DNA of 64,000 nucleotides from Rhynochetos jubatus (lineage: Eukaryota > Chordata > Aves > Eurypygiformes > Rhynochetidae). Under the pieces are notes generated by a model. That model did no database searches and was not told the origin of the DNA. It was given only the letters and a program-made list of their open reading frames with translations. The translations under genes and the position numbers were made by a program. The stretch spans positions 4,960,001 to 5,024,000 of the forward strand of contig CM050666.1 of NCBI GenBank assembly GCA_027574665.1. The letters are read 5' to 3'. This document shows, piece after piece, positions 44,701 through 57,200 of this stretch; position 1 is the stretch's first letter, and each line of letters begins with the position of its first letter.

Positions 44701-46846
44701 GAAAACCTCGCTCTTGCAAGAATTGGGCTGTTACCTTCTGTGTTTTTCAGGACGAGCTGCCCTTTCTAGCCTCTGACAAGGCTCTGGAGATGCCACTTAG
44801 TGCTCGAGGTAAATGGCCAAGCCTTCTGGGAGGTTGTTATGAAGGAAACTGGAAACCCTACGGCACGGTGTCAGTGCCGCTCCTGCGCTATTAACTGGTG
44901 TAATGAGCCTCTTAAATTGTTTTGGGGAAGACTTCCATCTCCTGTGTGACCTTACCGTCCCTGTTTGCTGTCTCGTTATGTGGCTCAGCTGGCGGAGCAG
45001 TGGCAGTGCTGGAAGCGGAGCAGCCCGCTGCAAGCACCGGTGCCGTGGGCTTTCCCTTCCCATGGGGAAAGCAGAAGGCAGCAGCTCGGCCCCGTGGTAC
45101 CTGCCCACGACAGTGGACGTTCTGGCCACAGGGGCTCCTCGGGCCCTGTGACAGGGTGGTGAGTAACCATGAAGCTGTTTGCATTAGTGAAAAGGGTTTC
45201 CTTTGCTCAGTTGGTGGAGGTGGAATGCTGAGATCCTGCCTTCTCCCACAGATCTCTGGGTCTGCACCTCGCTCAGGTGAACCCGCGTGTTTAATCTCCT
45301 CGCCCCGTGTACTTTGCTCGCTGTGCTGCCATCCTCTCCCGTTTCCAATTTCACACCGACATGCTCTTGACGTATTTATAAACGAACTCTCTTATGTCAA
45401 TCCACTAAAAAGCAACCAAGTACGTTCCAGAGAAATATTTTTCTCCTGTTGCTGTGGCAATCTTGGCTGCTGCTGAGCAGAACGGGTGGGAGAAGCCAGC
45501 ACTGGTGTGAGAGCATCCTGCTTTCCTGCACGGTCAGTGCTCTGAAGGGCATCCAGTGCCTGCTGCTGCCTGTCTTGGCAGTGATTTTACATATACAGTG
45601 GTTTTGATATGCAAATCTCAGAGGTTTCTAGAGAGAGAAGTAAATGAGCATGTACTCAATTACTCATTTGGGGAGGCTGAGGCACAGGAGTGCAGTGATC
45701 TGCTGAAGACTGAGATCCGAGTCTGTCTTTCAGCTAGAAATGCCCTTCTTCTTCCTTAACTTAGCTTATACTTCGGATTTTAGGGCAGCGTAATCTTCCT
45801 TAAGGCTTTGCTCTAGGGTTTCAGCTAGGTCAGAACTTCATCTGCACCTCTCAGCACGTAATCTCTTCTTGGGTGCTACCCTCTTGTCTCTTCTCTGTCC
45901 GGCGGGACAGGCTGAGGCTCAGTCCAGAGCTGGCAACCAGGTGATTTCGGAATCATGAGTCGCTGCTAATCAGCTGCGTTTGGTAGTTGACTGTGAGAGC
46001 TGGTTGTACATCCGAAGTAAAAATATGTTCACATAAACCGTTGGAAGAGAGCATGTTTTCCTTTGCAGTAGGTGGAGAACACGGGATGGTCTGTTAATCA
46101 GATCTGTCGGTGACATCTGACAGATGGCAGCTCACTGGGGACAATTAATCATTTGCTCGTGCAGGATGTTGAGTAGGGAATGACGGTGTCAGTAGAGATG
46201 CCAGCAGACGAGGAGGGGTTTGTGTGAGACTGCTCGGAGAGGACCTGAGCCCTGGGGAAAGGAGGGTCTCTCCCTCCCAGGTGGGACTTGCTAGCTAAAT
46301 ACCAGGAAGTCCATCTTGCCGAGGACCACAGGGTAGCTGCTGGCCACCTTTGGCTTTCCAGGGCGTCATGGAGCTAAAGGTTTGCAAAAGGAAGGAGGAA
46401 AAGCTGGCTGATGGCTGCGGGCTTTGATCTGCTGTGAAGGCCTTCTGCCCCCAGCCTGGGGAGTGTATTAAAAATGCAAACCCTTTCGGTCTGGTCTGTT
46501 GGGAGTGTTGAAGTAAGGAGCAAGTCCCTCAGCTGAATTTTCTCCTTAGGAAAGAAGGAGCTGCCGTGCACGAGCAGCGGCAGAACGACGTGTCTCCCGT
46601 GGCTGGTGTCACCGAGGAGCTGAGCATCCTCTCCAGGTCTGTGCTGCCTGCAGGGCTGTCTGCTATTTTGAGAGGAGACGTGGCAAAGGTGGTGTTTGCT
46701 GACAGCTCTCGCTCTCCCAGCGCACGTCAAGCACTGAGCATGAGGGTAGAGGTAAAGCAACCTCTGTCTTTTTTGTAATGCTTTTCTCTATATAGCCTCA
46801 AAATCCTCCTTTTCAAAGGCAGCTGTCTCAGCAGGGAGGGTGAAGC
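41777..46846. other. Intergenic DNA, no gene recognised
   Basis: No protein family, RNA gene or clear transposon was recognised. A possible very degraded MIR-type core (GAGGCTGAGGCACAGGAG near 45677) lies in it, too weak to annotate. Base composition on the + strand is G/T-leaning. Confidence 0.55.
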
Positions 46847-47792
46847 TGTTGTGGTTTAGGCCCAGCTGGCAACTCAGCACCACACAGCTGCTCACTCTGT
46901 GATGGGATGAGGAGGAGAAAACACAGGGGAAGGCTGGTGGGTCGAGACAGGGACAGGGCAGGATCACTCACCTGTTACGGCCACCAGCAAAACAGACTCA
47001 ACTTGGGGAAGAAATCAGTTTGTTACCAATCAAATCAGAGTAGGATAATGAGGGATAAAACCAGATCTTAAAAACCTCCCCCCCCCCCCTTCTTCCCAGG
47101 CTCAGCTGTGCTCCCCATTTCTCTCCCTCTTACACCCCAGCAACACAGAGAGATGGGGAATGGGGGCTGGGGTCAGTCCATCACACGCTGCCTCTGCCGC
47201 TCCTTCCTCCTCAGGGGAGGATCCTCACACTCTGCCCACCCCAGCGTGGGGTCCCTCCCACGGGAGACAGTCATCCACTCACCAATGTGAGTCCTTCCCA
47301 TGGGCTGCAGTTCTTCAGGAACTGCTCCAGCGTGTGTCCCCCCACAGGTGCCGTCCTCCAGGAGCAGCTGCTCCAGCACAGCCTTCCCACATGGTCATGG
47401 GCTCTTTGGGCATCCCCCTACTCTGGTATGGGGTCCTCTCTGGGTTGCAGGGGGGTCTCTGCCCCCCCATGACCCTCCATGGCTGCAGGGCATGGCCTGC
47501 CCTCTCCCCACGGGCTGCTGGGGCACCTCTGCTCCAGCTACCCCCTTCTCCTCTCTGCACTGACCCGGGGGTCTGCCTGGTTGTCTCCCACATCCCACTC
47601 CTCTGCTCCAGCAGTTTCCCCCCACTCCTCCCCAGATACATTATCCCAGGGGTGCTACCACCATCACTGATGGACCTGTGGCCAGTGGTGGGTCCAGAGC
47701 TGGGGAAGCTTCTAGCAGCTTCTCACAGTGCCCCTCTTGTACCCCCCCTCGCTACCAAACCCCCAGTGCTGGCACAGAAGCCCAGGCAGACA
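46847..47792 (-). mobile_element. Avian endogenous retrovirus-type solo LTR
   Basis: On the + strand the element starts TGTTGTGGTTTAGGCCCAG, then CAACTCAGCACCACACAGCT and GCTCACTC. It continues through many 'GGGTCC ... CACGGGCTGCAG ... TGCTCCAG' modules and ends with GGGGAAGCTTCTAGCAGC, TTCTCACAG, CGCTACCAAACC and GGCACAGAAGCCC ... ACA. I recognise this order from a widespread avian LTR family whose transcriptional orientation would be the minus strand here. It has TG...CA termini but no clear target-site duplication, and no retroviral coding region is attached. A 12-base C run lies at 47078-47089. The 260-codon open frame across it is a by-product of the GC-rich modules. The exact family name is not certain. 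Confidence 0.7.
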
Positions 47793-50700
47793 TGCTGGCA
47801 GGGTGGGCTGATCAGTGAGCGCAGACCCCTCCCTCCCTCTGGGCTCGGAGCGCTCTGTGTACAATCTAACACGGGGGGAGGAAAGGCGCCTGCACCAAGG
47901 GTTTGTTGGGCTCGTTCCTGGCAGATAAGTCGCTTTTATTGAGTGGCTTGACAAGCAATTCCACGCAGCCTATGGATGTTTGCCTAACGTTTACTCAGAG
48001 GGAGAGATTTTGTAGCCCTCCAAAAAAAATCCAACCTTGTGTAATGGTGCATTTGGTGAGGGAAAAGAAGTGTGAAGGCGCTGCCAGAATGTCAGGCTTG
48101 TCTGGAGCAAGGGTCCTGCAGAAGACAAGTGGCATTAGTGTGTTTGGGGGTGTTTCATTTACAAGTAATGAAGTCGTCAGCCTTCTGGAGGCCCCGTTAA
48201 TTGAACCGAAGAGGTACGAAGCCCCGAAGGGAGATGCTGTTCACACCTGGAAAGGTAGGGACGCTTGCAGAGGGAGAGGGTCAAAACAGGTTATTTCTAC
48301 AGTAAAATGACATCGGAGGGATGGGAAGAATTGTTCCCAAATTGCATTCCTTTACCTAAATCACTTTAGGGAAGTCAGTTCGGTCTGGTAAGGCTAGGTG
48401 GTTTGCTTCTAGGTGAGAAAAGGGCTTGAGTCTGAGTTTCAGCTCCAAGGAAAGAAACACAACCGTCCCCTGCGCTGTGAATCACCGTGCAGGTTAACCG
48501 GGCACAGAAGTGAGTAACGAGAAGAAGTCGGGAGACTTCTTGCAGCTTCCAGATTTGTAAGGCTGAAAGTCGGCACACTGTCTCTCCTCCCTGAGGAAAA
48601 CTCTTGCTGAGAAAATGCCTCGTGCCGAGGTCCCTTCGCACCGTGTGTTTTGTTTCCTCGCAGGGGCAGGATATTAGGATGGAGATGTGTTTTCTGCATG
48701 AGACACTGGGCGTGCAGTTCCTCTCGATAACTTCATTTTGGCATTAAAATCCTTTCCCAGACAGTGCTGTTCCTGCTCTGAAGGCTTCCGAGCTTTTACA
48801 GCACTGGAGTAATGATTCCATTCAGGAGGAAACTGAGGCAGGGGACTGCGGTTGCAGCAGCCACGCTCGGCACTGCTGCAGCAGCTCGCTGCTTGCCCCA
48901 GCTTTCCAGTAAGCAAACAAAACTACGCCTGTTCATCGCCCTTCCTTCGCAAAATCACTGATTTCATGAACACCAACACCGAGTTGCGTTGGGAGGGTGC
49001 ATCGGCGTCGCTCACGGCGAGGTTTGGCCTTGTAAATACCGGTCGCTTGTGGAGACCAGTTGTTGGTGTCAGGGTCAGTCTAAACAGCGTTCGGTTTGCG
49101 TTTGCATGGGGAGGTTTCTGTTATAGGGATTTTTCTTTTTGGCCTTGGACCCTTTCTCATCTGCCACAAGCTTAACAAGATCCTTCATCATTCTGCAGGG
49201 AAGCTTTCGAACTCACCACTGCGGCTCTGAATTGGCTTTACATAAAAGGTGGTGTGCTCCTGAAGTGCCCTGCCCAAGGGCTCCGGAGCACTCGCACAAT
49301 CCAAACAGCCAGCAGACAAAGCCGTAAACGTCAAGTGCCCGTGCACGACTACTTGGCAGAAAGCTGCAGGAGAGGGCGTGCAGTCAGTCCCACAGGAACG
49401 GGCTTTGTCTGGAAAACCCACCCTCGGCGGGTGATAACTCTGCTGGAAAAAGTCAAGGTAGGTCTTGTTGATTCATCAAGGTGGGTGGTTTAGTCCTTCG
49501 TTTCGGTGTGGAGCGAAGGAGGTAGGAACAAGCAGAAATGAGATTAGGGAGGTGGAAGAGGCTTTAGATGGACTTGTGTGTTTCCCCCTCCCCGCTGAGA
49601 CACTGTCTCCCTGCACAGTCGATCTGGGCCACTTGAATTTCCAGCTTGCGTGACTAATGGCCCCGGTGTCTGACACCCTGAAAGCAGATACAGAGCCTTG
49701 AGTAGCCAGATCTCTCTTCTTCAGCTGCCTTTGCGGAGTGAAGCCCCGTAAGTGTAACTCCTAGACCGCCTGTAGCTCCTCCAGCCTCCGTCTCCTGTGT
49801 CTCTGCAATTCCGAACACGCAGCTTCATTTTACCTCTTAGCACCGCACCAGCTGGAGCAGCTTCTTTTCCCGGGTGGGGAGTCTCTGTGCGTGCTTTAGC
49901 GAGCGAGGAGAGCGCGTGGAGATGAATGTGCGGTTCCCTCCTGTGGCTCAGAAGGCTGTATCTATATTTTTAGGGGGTTTATTTTTTTTTTTCCCCCGTC
50001 CTATTGAGGTAGGAAAGGAAGATTATGGCACTTGATGATTTAATCAACATAATCTCCAGATAAAACATGCTTATGTTATACTCCTGGGAGATACTAATTT
50101 ATGCTGGCTTGCTTCTCCTAAGGTAAATTAAATCATTAGTTTTAAGACTGGATTAGGTGCACATGTCCCCTGCCTCTTAAAAAGGCAGTTCTTCTTAAAA
50201 GCTTCTTGGCTTGGCATTTCTTGGGAGCCAGCAAATCGCTTCCGTGCGAGTGTCACGGAAAGCAGCACCAGGATGCGATGCCAGAGGTGCAGCCACCAGC
50301 TCCATGGTAGCTAAATGCCTCCGTGCTGGCATAAGACACTCGAATGCCTTGTGCCTCCTCGTTTACATGACAGTATTGTGTTCCCAGCTCGGTGACGCAG
50401 CGAGAAGGCTTTGCCCAGGTCTGAGGAACCAGCAGTCGCGCCTGTGATCGCTCCCGTTTGGAGAGCTGAGCCGTTCCACGCGTGCTGAGGGAGACCTGGC
50501 CAGGGTCTGGCTGGTGTCTGCATCCCTCTCCCATTGGAGAGAGCACAAGGATATCCAGGATGATCCGTTGGCTTCTGCTTGACAATGTGCCCGAGCAGAG
50601 CTGTGGCCCGGATGTTGGGTGATCTTGGAAGTGCTGTCAGCACCTCTGCACTGGCTGATAATTCCCTGAGACATGTAGGTGAAGCTCGGAGTGCAGAACA

Positions 50701-53578
50701 AAGGTTAAAGGTAAAAGATCTTTACTGAGGTTGGTGGGAGATGGTACAGCCTGTCACACAGGCAGGGAAACTGAGGCACGGTCTGCCTCTTGTTGGGGAG
50801 GGCAGTAGCAGGGTGTAGGAGTAAAATGTGGACCCCTGATGCCACAGTGGCCCTTCCAGGAGTCACTTGATTTGGAGCAGATGAGCCGAGCCAGCGCGGC
50901 TGCTCCTCTGCGATTCCTGGCAGGAATGCCCAGCGCAGAGACGCTGGATCCGAGCTTTGAGGTGCCCGGTCCGCTTGGCTGGCCAACGGCTCTGGTGAGG
51001 AAACCAGGGCCTGCTGCCGAGACAGATGGGATGGCTCCCTGCGACCTGGGGGGGAGGAGAAATGATAGAGGCCCTCTTAGGGATTGCAGGGCTATTAAGG
51101 ATGTGATAATGAGGCGTTTCGTGCATCATTTTTCAGCACTTTGCTCCCCACCCCCAGTTCAGCCCATGCATTAACACTCTCCATCCCAGGAGGACAGCAA
51201 ACACTCCGTGTATTAGGCATCTGGGCATCAGCGGGGCTGGTGCAGGCACGGGTGGAGGGGTGAGAGGGGAAGGTGCCTTCCCAGGAAGCCAGCTCAGTTC
51301 TCCATCAACGGAGAGCAGATGCTCAAGATACAGGTTTGATCAAAAGAGCAATTCCTGGTCCCCGGACCCGGGGCAAAACCTTCTCCCGAGTTCGTGAGCT
51401 GGGGAAGGAGGAGGCACGAGGTGGCAGTTGCTGCGGGATGCTCCCCAGCCAGCCTCGGGCATCGGATGATGTGCTGGTGGGGAATCTTGTGTAAGGTGGT
51501 CTCAGTGCACCCAGGGAAAGGCCACTGTCCATGTGCTGTTTCCTATAGTTTCCTGGTGCTATTTTCCATGGAATGGTCAGTCCTGTGGTCTGATTCTGCC
51601 CATCTCTGGGATGGTGCCAAGGGGCATAGCCAGCTTGCTCCCGGCGAGGATAGATTTCCAATCACTCTTGTGAGCAGGTTAATATCTCCGTGGAGGTCAG
51701 GACAGGGATGAATCCACGAGGTTATAAATCATGTGGAGGGTGGGAAACCAGCACGCAGTGGCCCGAGGCAGCTCTTTCTCGTGTAGCTCTTCCCATTATG
51801 CTGCTGGATGGCAGTGCCTGTGCAAAGAGCAAGTCCTCCTTGCGTCCAGCTTTCATTTTTCCTATTTGAATATATAGAGGTATTTTTCTGCTTCAGTATT
51901 TAGAGGCAAGCCTCTCTTCCTGCGTGTAGTACATTTGCAGCTGATTTATTGCGTGACGCTCTGGCACTGGGATGAAATGTGAATGCAGGTGTGCCGATAC
52001 AGTCTGCTTTCAACTGGACAACTCCTGGAGGTCTGTAGGTGTGTCCGCACAGCTTTTTGGGGGCTGTGCATTTCCCCGGGTGATGCCCAGGCAGGGGATG
52101 CCTCGCACGAGGCGGAGATCGCCTCCCTGCTGCGGGTCGGTCGGGCACGTGGCCGTGTTCTGGGAGGGGAGATGACAAGATCCCCAACTGGTATTTGTCA
52201 CTTCTGACTGCAGACATCAAGGATCAGATGCCTGACCCCCTGGCAGAGCAGAAAGGGAACAACGTTATTTTTGGTTTGATCAGGCTGTTTTCCCTCTCCG
52301 AGTACCGCAGGCTACAGCAGGCTCGCTAGCCACGAGGCGCTGCCCAGTGCCCGCTCTGATGTACCTTTGCCTTGGTGCAGGTTAATCACAGTGGGGAGAC
52401 GTGTTTTGTTAATTACAGAGGAAGTGTTTGCAGTCCCTCATGCTGGCAGAGACCTGGGGGCAAAGCAGATATGCCAAATGTAATTTTGACTTGGTTTGAT
52501 GTCTCCTTCAGGCTGCTGCTCTCTCTCCTGCGTCTCCCCGCCAGTCCCCTGAGGCTTGTCCCGCCGGATCAAGCAGGAACCTCGGTGTCACGGAGGGGTA
52601 CCCCACACCCCAGCTCTCAGTCTGCAGCCTGGAGGAGAGAGCCAAAACAGGCGGGTTTAAAAGCCAGAGGAGGGAATTCCTCCCTTCCAGGAGGGCAGGC
52701 ACACTGGAAGCAGACATGGGGTCCCACAGATGCTGAGCCATTCCCCCTTTCTCCATCTGTGCCACTTCCTAATAGAGGGATCAAACCAAAGAGCGGGATT
52801 ATTTATGGAGGTATTTAAAGTTGAACAGACAGGAATCACGTTTCGAAACTGAAAGGGAAAGAGCTTTTTAGCTGTCTTCCTTCCTACAAAATAGCAACCG
52901 CATCCTCGTGCGCCACGGGGATGTCAGGGCAAATCTGTTTCACTGACAACAAGATTGTTCTGTCTAGACGGGGAAGCGCTGCTGAGCTGAGCCAGTCTGC
53001 GGAATAATTTAAAGCCCAAATACTTCACAGACATTAAATTTAAAATAAAAACTGGCTTGACACAGATGATGCTTGATGGATAGTTTGGGAGGGGGTGGGA
53101 TGGCGGCTGGCTTTAAGCCAGGACTTGGTGGTGGGGATTGACAGATGTCACTCGGTGTGACCCCGTGGCTGCCGACCTGCCACCTCTCCCAGACAAATTC
53201 TTACCCACGAGTGGGTCGGTCGAGGTGTCCGCGTGGCCCCGTGGAGCTTAGTGCGGGGCTCCTCTGCAAAACTTGGATCCATCTTAAATTTTGTCGCTCC
53301 CAGGCAGGCTGCCCAGCCCCTCGGTGCCTGTCCCTGCCGTGCTGCTGGGTCTGCGGCCCCCCCGCCGCCTGACCGCCGCCGAGGGATGCAGAAGGGCTGG
53401 TGTGGAGGGGATATGAGCCTTGTGTTCACCATCTGCCCGGAGGGGCTGGCAGCCAGGGCTGTCTGAGGCAGAGAGATGTGATGGGGACATCGCAGCCCAG
53501 CGGGCATAGGAGTTTACTTTCTTCCGGCAGAAAAGGAAAGATGAAATACTAAAAGCATGGCTCAAAGGCTGGAATTCC

Positions 53579-53600
53579 ACACACACACACACACACACAC
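53579..53600. repeat. (AC)11 microsatellite
   Basis: Eleven uninterrupted AC dinucleotides. Likely length-polymorphic. Confidence 0.97.
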
Positions 53601-54230
53601 ATACCCCCGCCCCTTTCTGAGGAAGACTTCTGCTCAGCAGTGCTTTGGTATTCCTCGGAGGCAGCAGCCTCATGGAGCAGGAGGGATGCCAGCCATCCGG
53701 AGAGAGCAGGCCGTGGGGCTGGAGTAAGGGAGGAAGAAGAGGTACATCTCGGGGCTCAGGGTGGACACCGACACATCAGCTCCACCATAGCCTTTAGGGT
53801 TCTCTAGTCTCGTTTGGCTCCTGCTCAGTGGCAAGGAAGCAAAACTCTTGTTTCTGTCTCTGTAGGCGAGGGCAGTGCCCTGTGAAGGAGGAGGACACCT
53901 TCGTGTTGGCTGCTGTCCTTGGATTAGAGAGGGTGCAAGACAGGAGCAGCAGGCTCAGCAAAGGCATCTGTCAGCTCCCTCTGGAGAATTCCTCCGGGCT
54001 CCCAAGTTGCCATTTCATGGTGAGTCCAAGAGTTCCCCGATGGCTTTCCGAAGTGGAGAAGTATGAGGTTTCTTGCAGGGACAGGCTTGCAAGGGAGAGC
54101 CTTTCTGTCAGGCAGTAAGGGACACTGCCCTTGGCCCTGGGGCAGAGATGTGCTCTGCCCTAAACTCCTTAGAATCTGGGGCCTCCCATTCTCTTCCCAA
54201 GCAGGCAGCAGACTTCTCTGTGTGGCACAT

Positions 54231-54253
54231 CCCCGCCCCGCCCCCCCCGCCCC
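54231..54253. repeat. C-run cluster (G-quadruplex/i-motif prone)
   Basis: CCCCGCCCCG followed by CCCCCCCCGCCCC: C runs of 4, 4, 8 and 4 separated by single G bases. The minus strand fits the tightest form of the four-run G-quadruplex motif. Confidence 0.9.
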
Positions 54254-57200
54254 GAAGCTGTTCAGCTGCTGGGCTGGCAGCAGGACCAGGACCCCAGATG
54301 GAGTACAGGAGGGGAGAGGGCTGTGAGATGCAGCAGGAGGGAGAGCCAAGGGCTGTGCGTTTGTCAGGTGAGGAGCTGGAATGAACTGTGTTACAGGTGT
54401 TTAAAGCTTTTCCTTCTCTTTCTTCCTTTGTCCCTTTTCTGCTCTTGCTCTGCTCTGGGCCAGATCCAGAGGTAATGCGGGAAAGGGAAGGTGCAAGTTC
54501 CACATGGCAGGGGGTGGGCTCAGAGACGCCTTAACTTCACACCTCTGCAAGCACCAGCTGTGAGTCCTACTTGCCGTTCAGGGATGGACCTGGACGAAGC
54601 ACGCGGGGAGAGCATCGCATGCTTGGGGTCAAGAAGTGGGTGAGCAGCGAAACGGGGTTTGACCTCGACTCTGACTCCTCTTGATCCTCGGCTCCTCTGC
54701 CATCCCTGGCAGGGTGGGGTGGAGGCAGGCAGCATAAGGGGCCCTGATGTCCCCCTCCCCGCAGCCTTGCCTTCTGCGTTCCCCTGCCTGCCTCCCTGCC
54801 ACTGCCTCGTGAAAGACCCTCTGATTAATTACAGTGCTGTGCAGCCTCCCAGCATTTATTTAGGGGTTTATGTTTGCTGCTGCTGCTTACACAGTGGCAA
54901 ATCTGCCGTGGCTGCGTCCCAAGTGGGTGGCAGCTAATAGGTCAGTAAAGTGAATCGCACCATTAGAGCTGTCGAGCCGGGCTGGCGGGAGCCAGGAAGG
55001 TAGAGGGGAGAGCTGCGGAGAACTCAAGGCAGATCTGCTTGAGAAAGAATGTGTCTGGCTATGCTGGTTTGCAGGAAATTGTTCGCTTCCCTGATAGCAT
55101 CCACTGCTTTAATAGATCAATTTTTCCACTCTAGTTTGTCTAGCTTAAGCTTTCTTCTCCCTGCATCCCATGTGCTCCTAAAAATTAGCCTAATAGGACT
55201 GTTCTCATCTCAGAGAGCTTTGGAACTTACTTCCCTTAATGATTTTCATGGTGTTTTCCTTGTGGTGTACAGAGAACGGGAGCAGGAGGGATTGTCAGCT
55301 GAAGGAAATGGAGAGCTTCAAACCCCCAGAAAGCCCTCCCCTCGCTGAAAGTGCTGCCAAAGGCATGCAGAAATCAGCCCAAGTAGAAACAGCCATCCTC
55401 AAGCAGATTTAGGAATCACCTCTGCCTCTGAGCATCTTGCTGCTTAGCCCCGGTGTGGAGGGACTGGGGGTGGCCTGGCTTCAGCAGATAAAACGCGGTT
55501 GTGCCTGCTTTTCAGGAGATTGGAGCAGGAGTGACCCCCCTGTCCTGCGCGGGGTCTCCGCTCCCGCCTGGAAGCGAGCCGGCTTGTTTGTACCTGCCGC
55601 TGATTGACACGCAACGGGGATCTGTTCCCGATTGCCTGGTGCGGAGCTGCTGCCTTGTGCTCAGTCCCACGAGGGAGCGAAGTGGGAGCTGTCGTGGGCT
55701 GGGCTCTGCCCTCACGGATCAAACGGGGCTCACCCTGAGCTGCCCCGGGACGGTGCTGGGCTGTCAGCGGGTGCTGAGCCTGCGTGGGCAGCGGCATCGC
55801 CTTGTGATGCTAAAGGTGCTGCATCCGCAGGCTGACGTACCGCTGATGTGCGAGGGTGTGCGTGCTGCCTTCGCCTGCCCCACATACCGTGCCTCTGGCA
55901 GACTGCATCCTCGCTGGAAAAGCAGTTCGGGTATCCCGGCTCCTCCTGTTTCCTCCCTGTTAGCGCCGTGCTGTTGGTTTTAACGTTTCTGCAGAGGTGG
56001 TTTGTATTAGCTGAAGCAGGTTGTGTTTATTATTTGAAGCTCTGTAGGTACCTTGCACTGGATGTCACCTCCCAGTGCGCGGTGAGCAATTCAGCGTGCG
56101 GAATCGTCGCTGACGCTGTTATCTTTGTTCCCAGCCCTGCCTGATAAACCTGCTCTCTCTGGGATGGCAGAGTCCGGTGAGTGAGCCAGAGCCCGCTGCA
56201 CGTGTGTGGGGCTCCGTGGGAGAGAGCGGAGCTGCTGAGCAGAGCTGCTTGCAGGGATCTCCACGGCAGGCACCCGGACAAACCCAGGGGCTGCTTAAAC
56301 CCACGGGGTTAACTGAGCTCTCGTGCAACCAGCCTTGGGAGTGCTGGGCTTTTTCAGCACTTTGGGTACGTGGGTGGTTCTCCTCAGCTTGGAGGGGTAG
56401 AAATTAGCTATAATTTTGTCAACCAAGGGCCTTGTTGTCCTTTCCCTGACCCGCGGCGGGTCGCTATTACGCTGCACATCCGTGCTGAAAAGCTCAGCGC
56501 TGAAGCAGTGGCTTGTGATGGACTCCAGCTCCCGGAGCACGAGGTTGCTTTGCTGTGTCCCATGTGAGCAACATGGTCTGGCGTTCAGTGCCCTTCGGGA
56601 TAGAGCAGGGGTGCACGTTTCCAGCGCGAGGTGCCCCCCTGCCCTGTCACCCACAGGACAGTGGCCTGTGGCATCGCAGCAGGACTCAGCTGGGTGGGAG
56701 CTTTGGTTTGGAGATCCTTGTCGGTGGTAGCATCTTCCACGGAGCCCAGATGGCTGTGGGAGCCAGGAGTGTGTGGTCTCTGCCTTTCTCCTTCCTCCCG
56801 CTGAAGTGCCAGGACTGCTTTTCCCCTCCATTTTGGGCGAGTGCCTCAAGGGGACATCCCTGTGAGCTCCTGGGGGTGCAGACCACAGCTGGCTTCTCGT
56901 GGAGCCGTGACAGCTCCCTGGGCAGAAGCAGTTTCCCCAAGCCCCAGATGAGCTGGTTTCTTTCTGGCACATCTGGTGGCATGGCTGTGCTGTCTGAAAT
57001 CCCCTGTGCCCTGCAGATGCAGCCTTGACCGTGGCTTCCTTCTGGGAAAGGGAGCTCACTTTTGGCTTAGCACAGCTGCTGGGAAACAGGTCGGGTACCG
57101 ACGACTGTAACTGCGGCGTTGGCTCTGGCTGGAAGATAGAGCAGTTGGGGAAAGGTCCCCTTTGCCAGCACCTCCAGACAGAAGGAGCCTGTGGAGCCCT

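Noticed and set aside
45640-45760. MIR-like core near GAGGCTGAGGCACAGGAG
   Set aside because: Only the short core matches and the flanks do not follow the MIR order well enough to annotate.
47160-47942. 260-codon + strand open frame
   Set aside because: It covers the solo LTR and its repeated GC-rich modules, and is antisense to the inferred LTR orientation.
53284-53673. Frame with a CVCVCV stretch on the minus strand
   Set aside because: This is translation of the AC microsatellite and carries no coding evidence.
56295-57059. 254-codon minus-strand open frame, the longest outside repeats
   Set aside because: The composition is GC-driven, there is no recognisable domain, and overlapping frames of similar length are open on the other strand (56555-57028). 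I treat it as non-coding, although a protein search would settle it.
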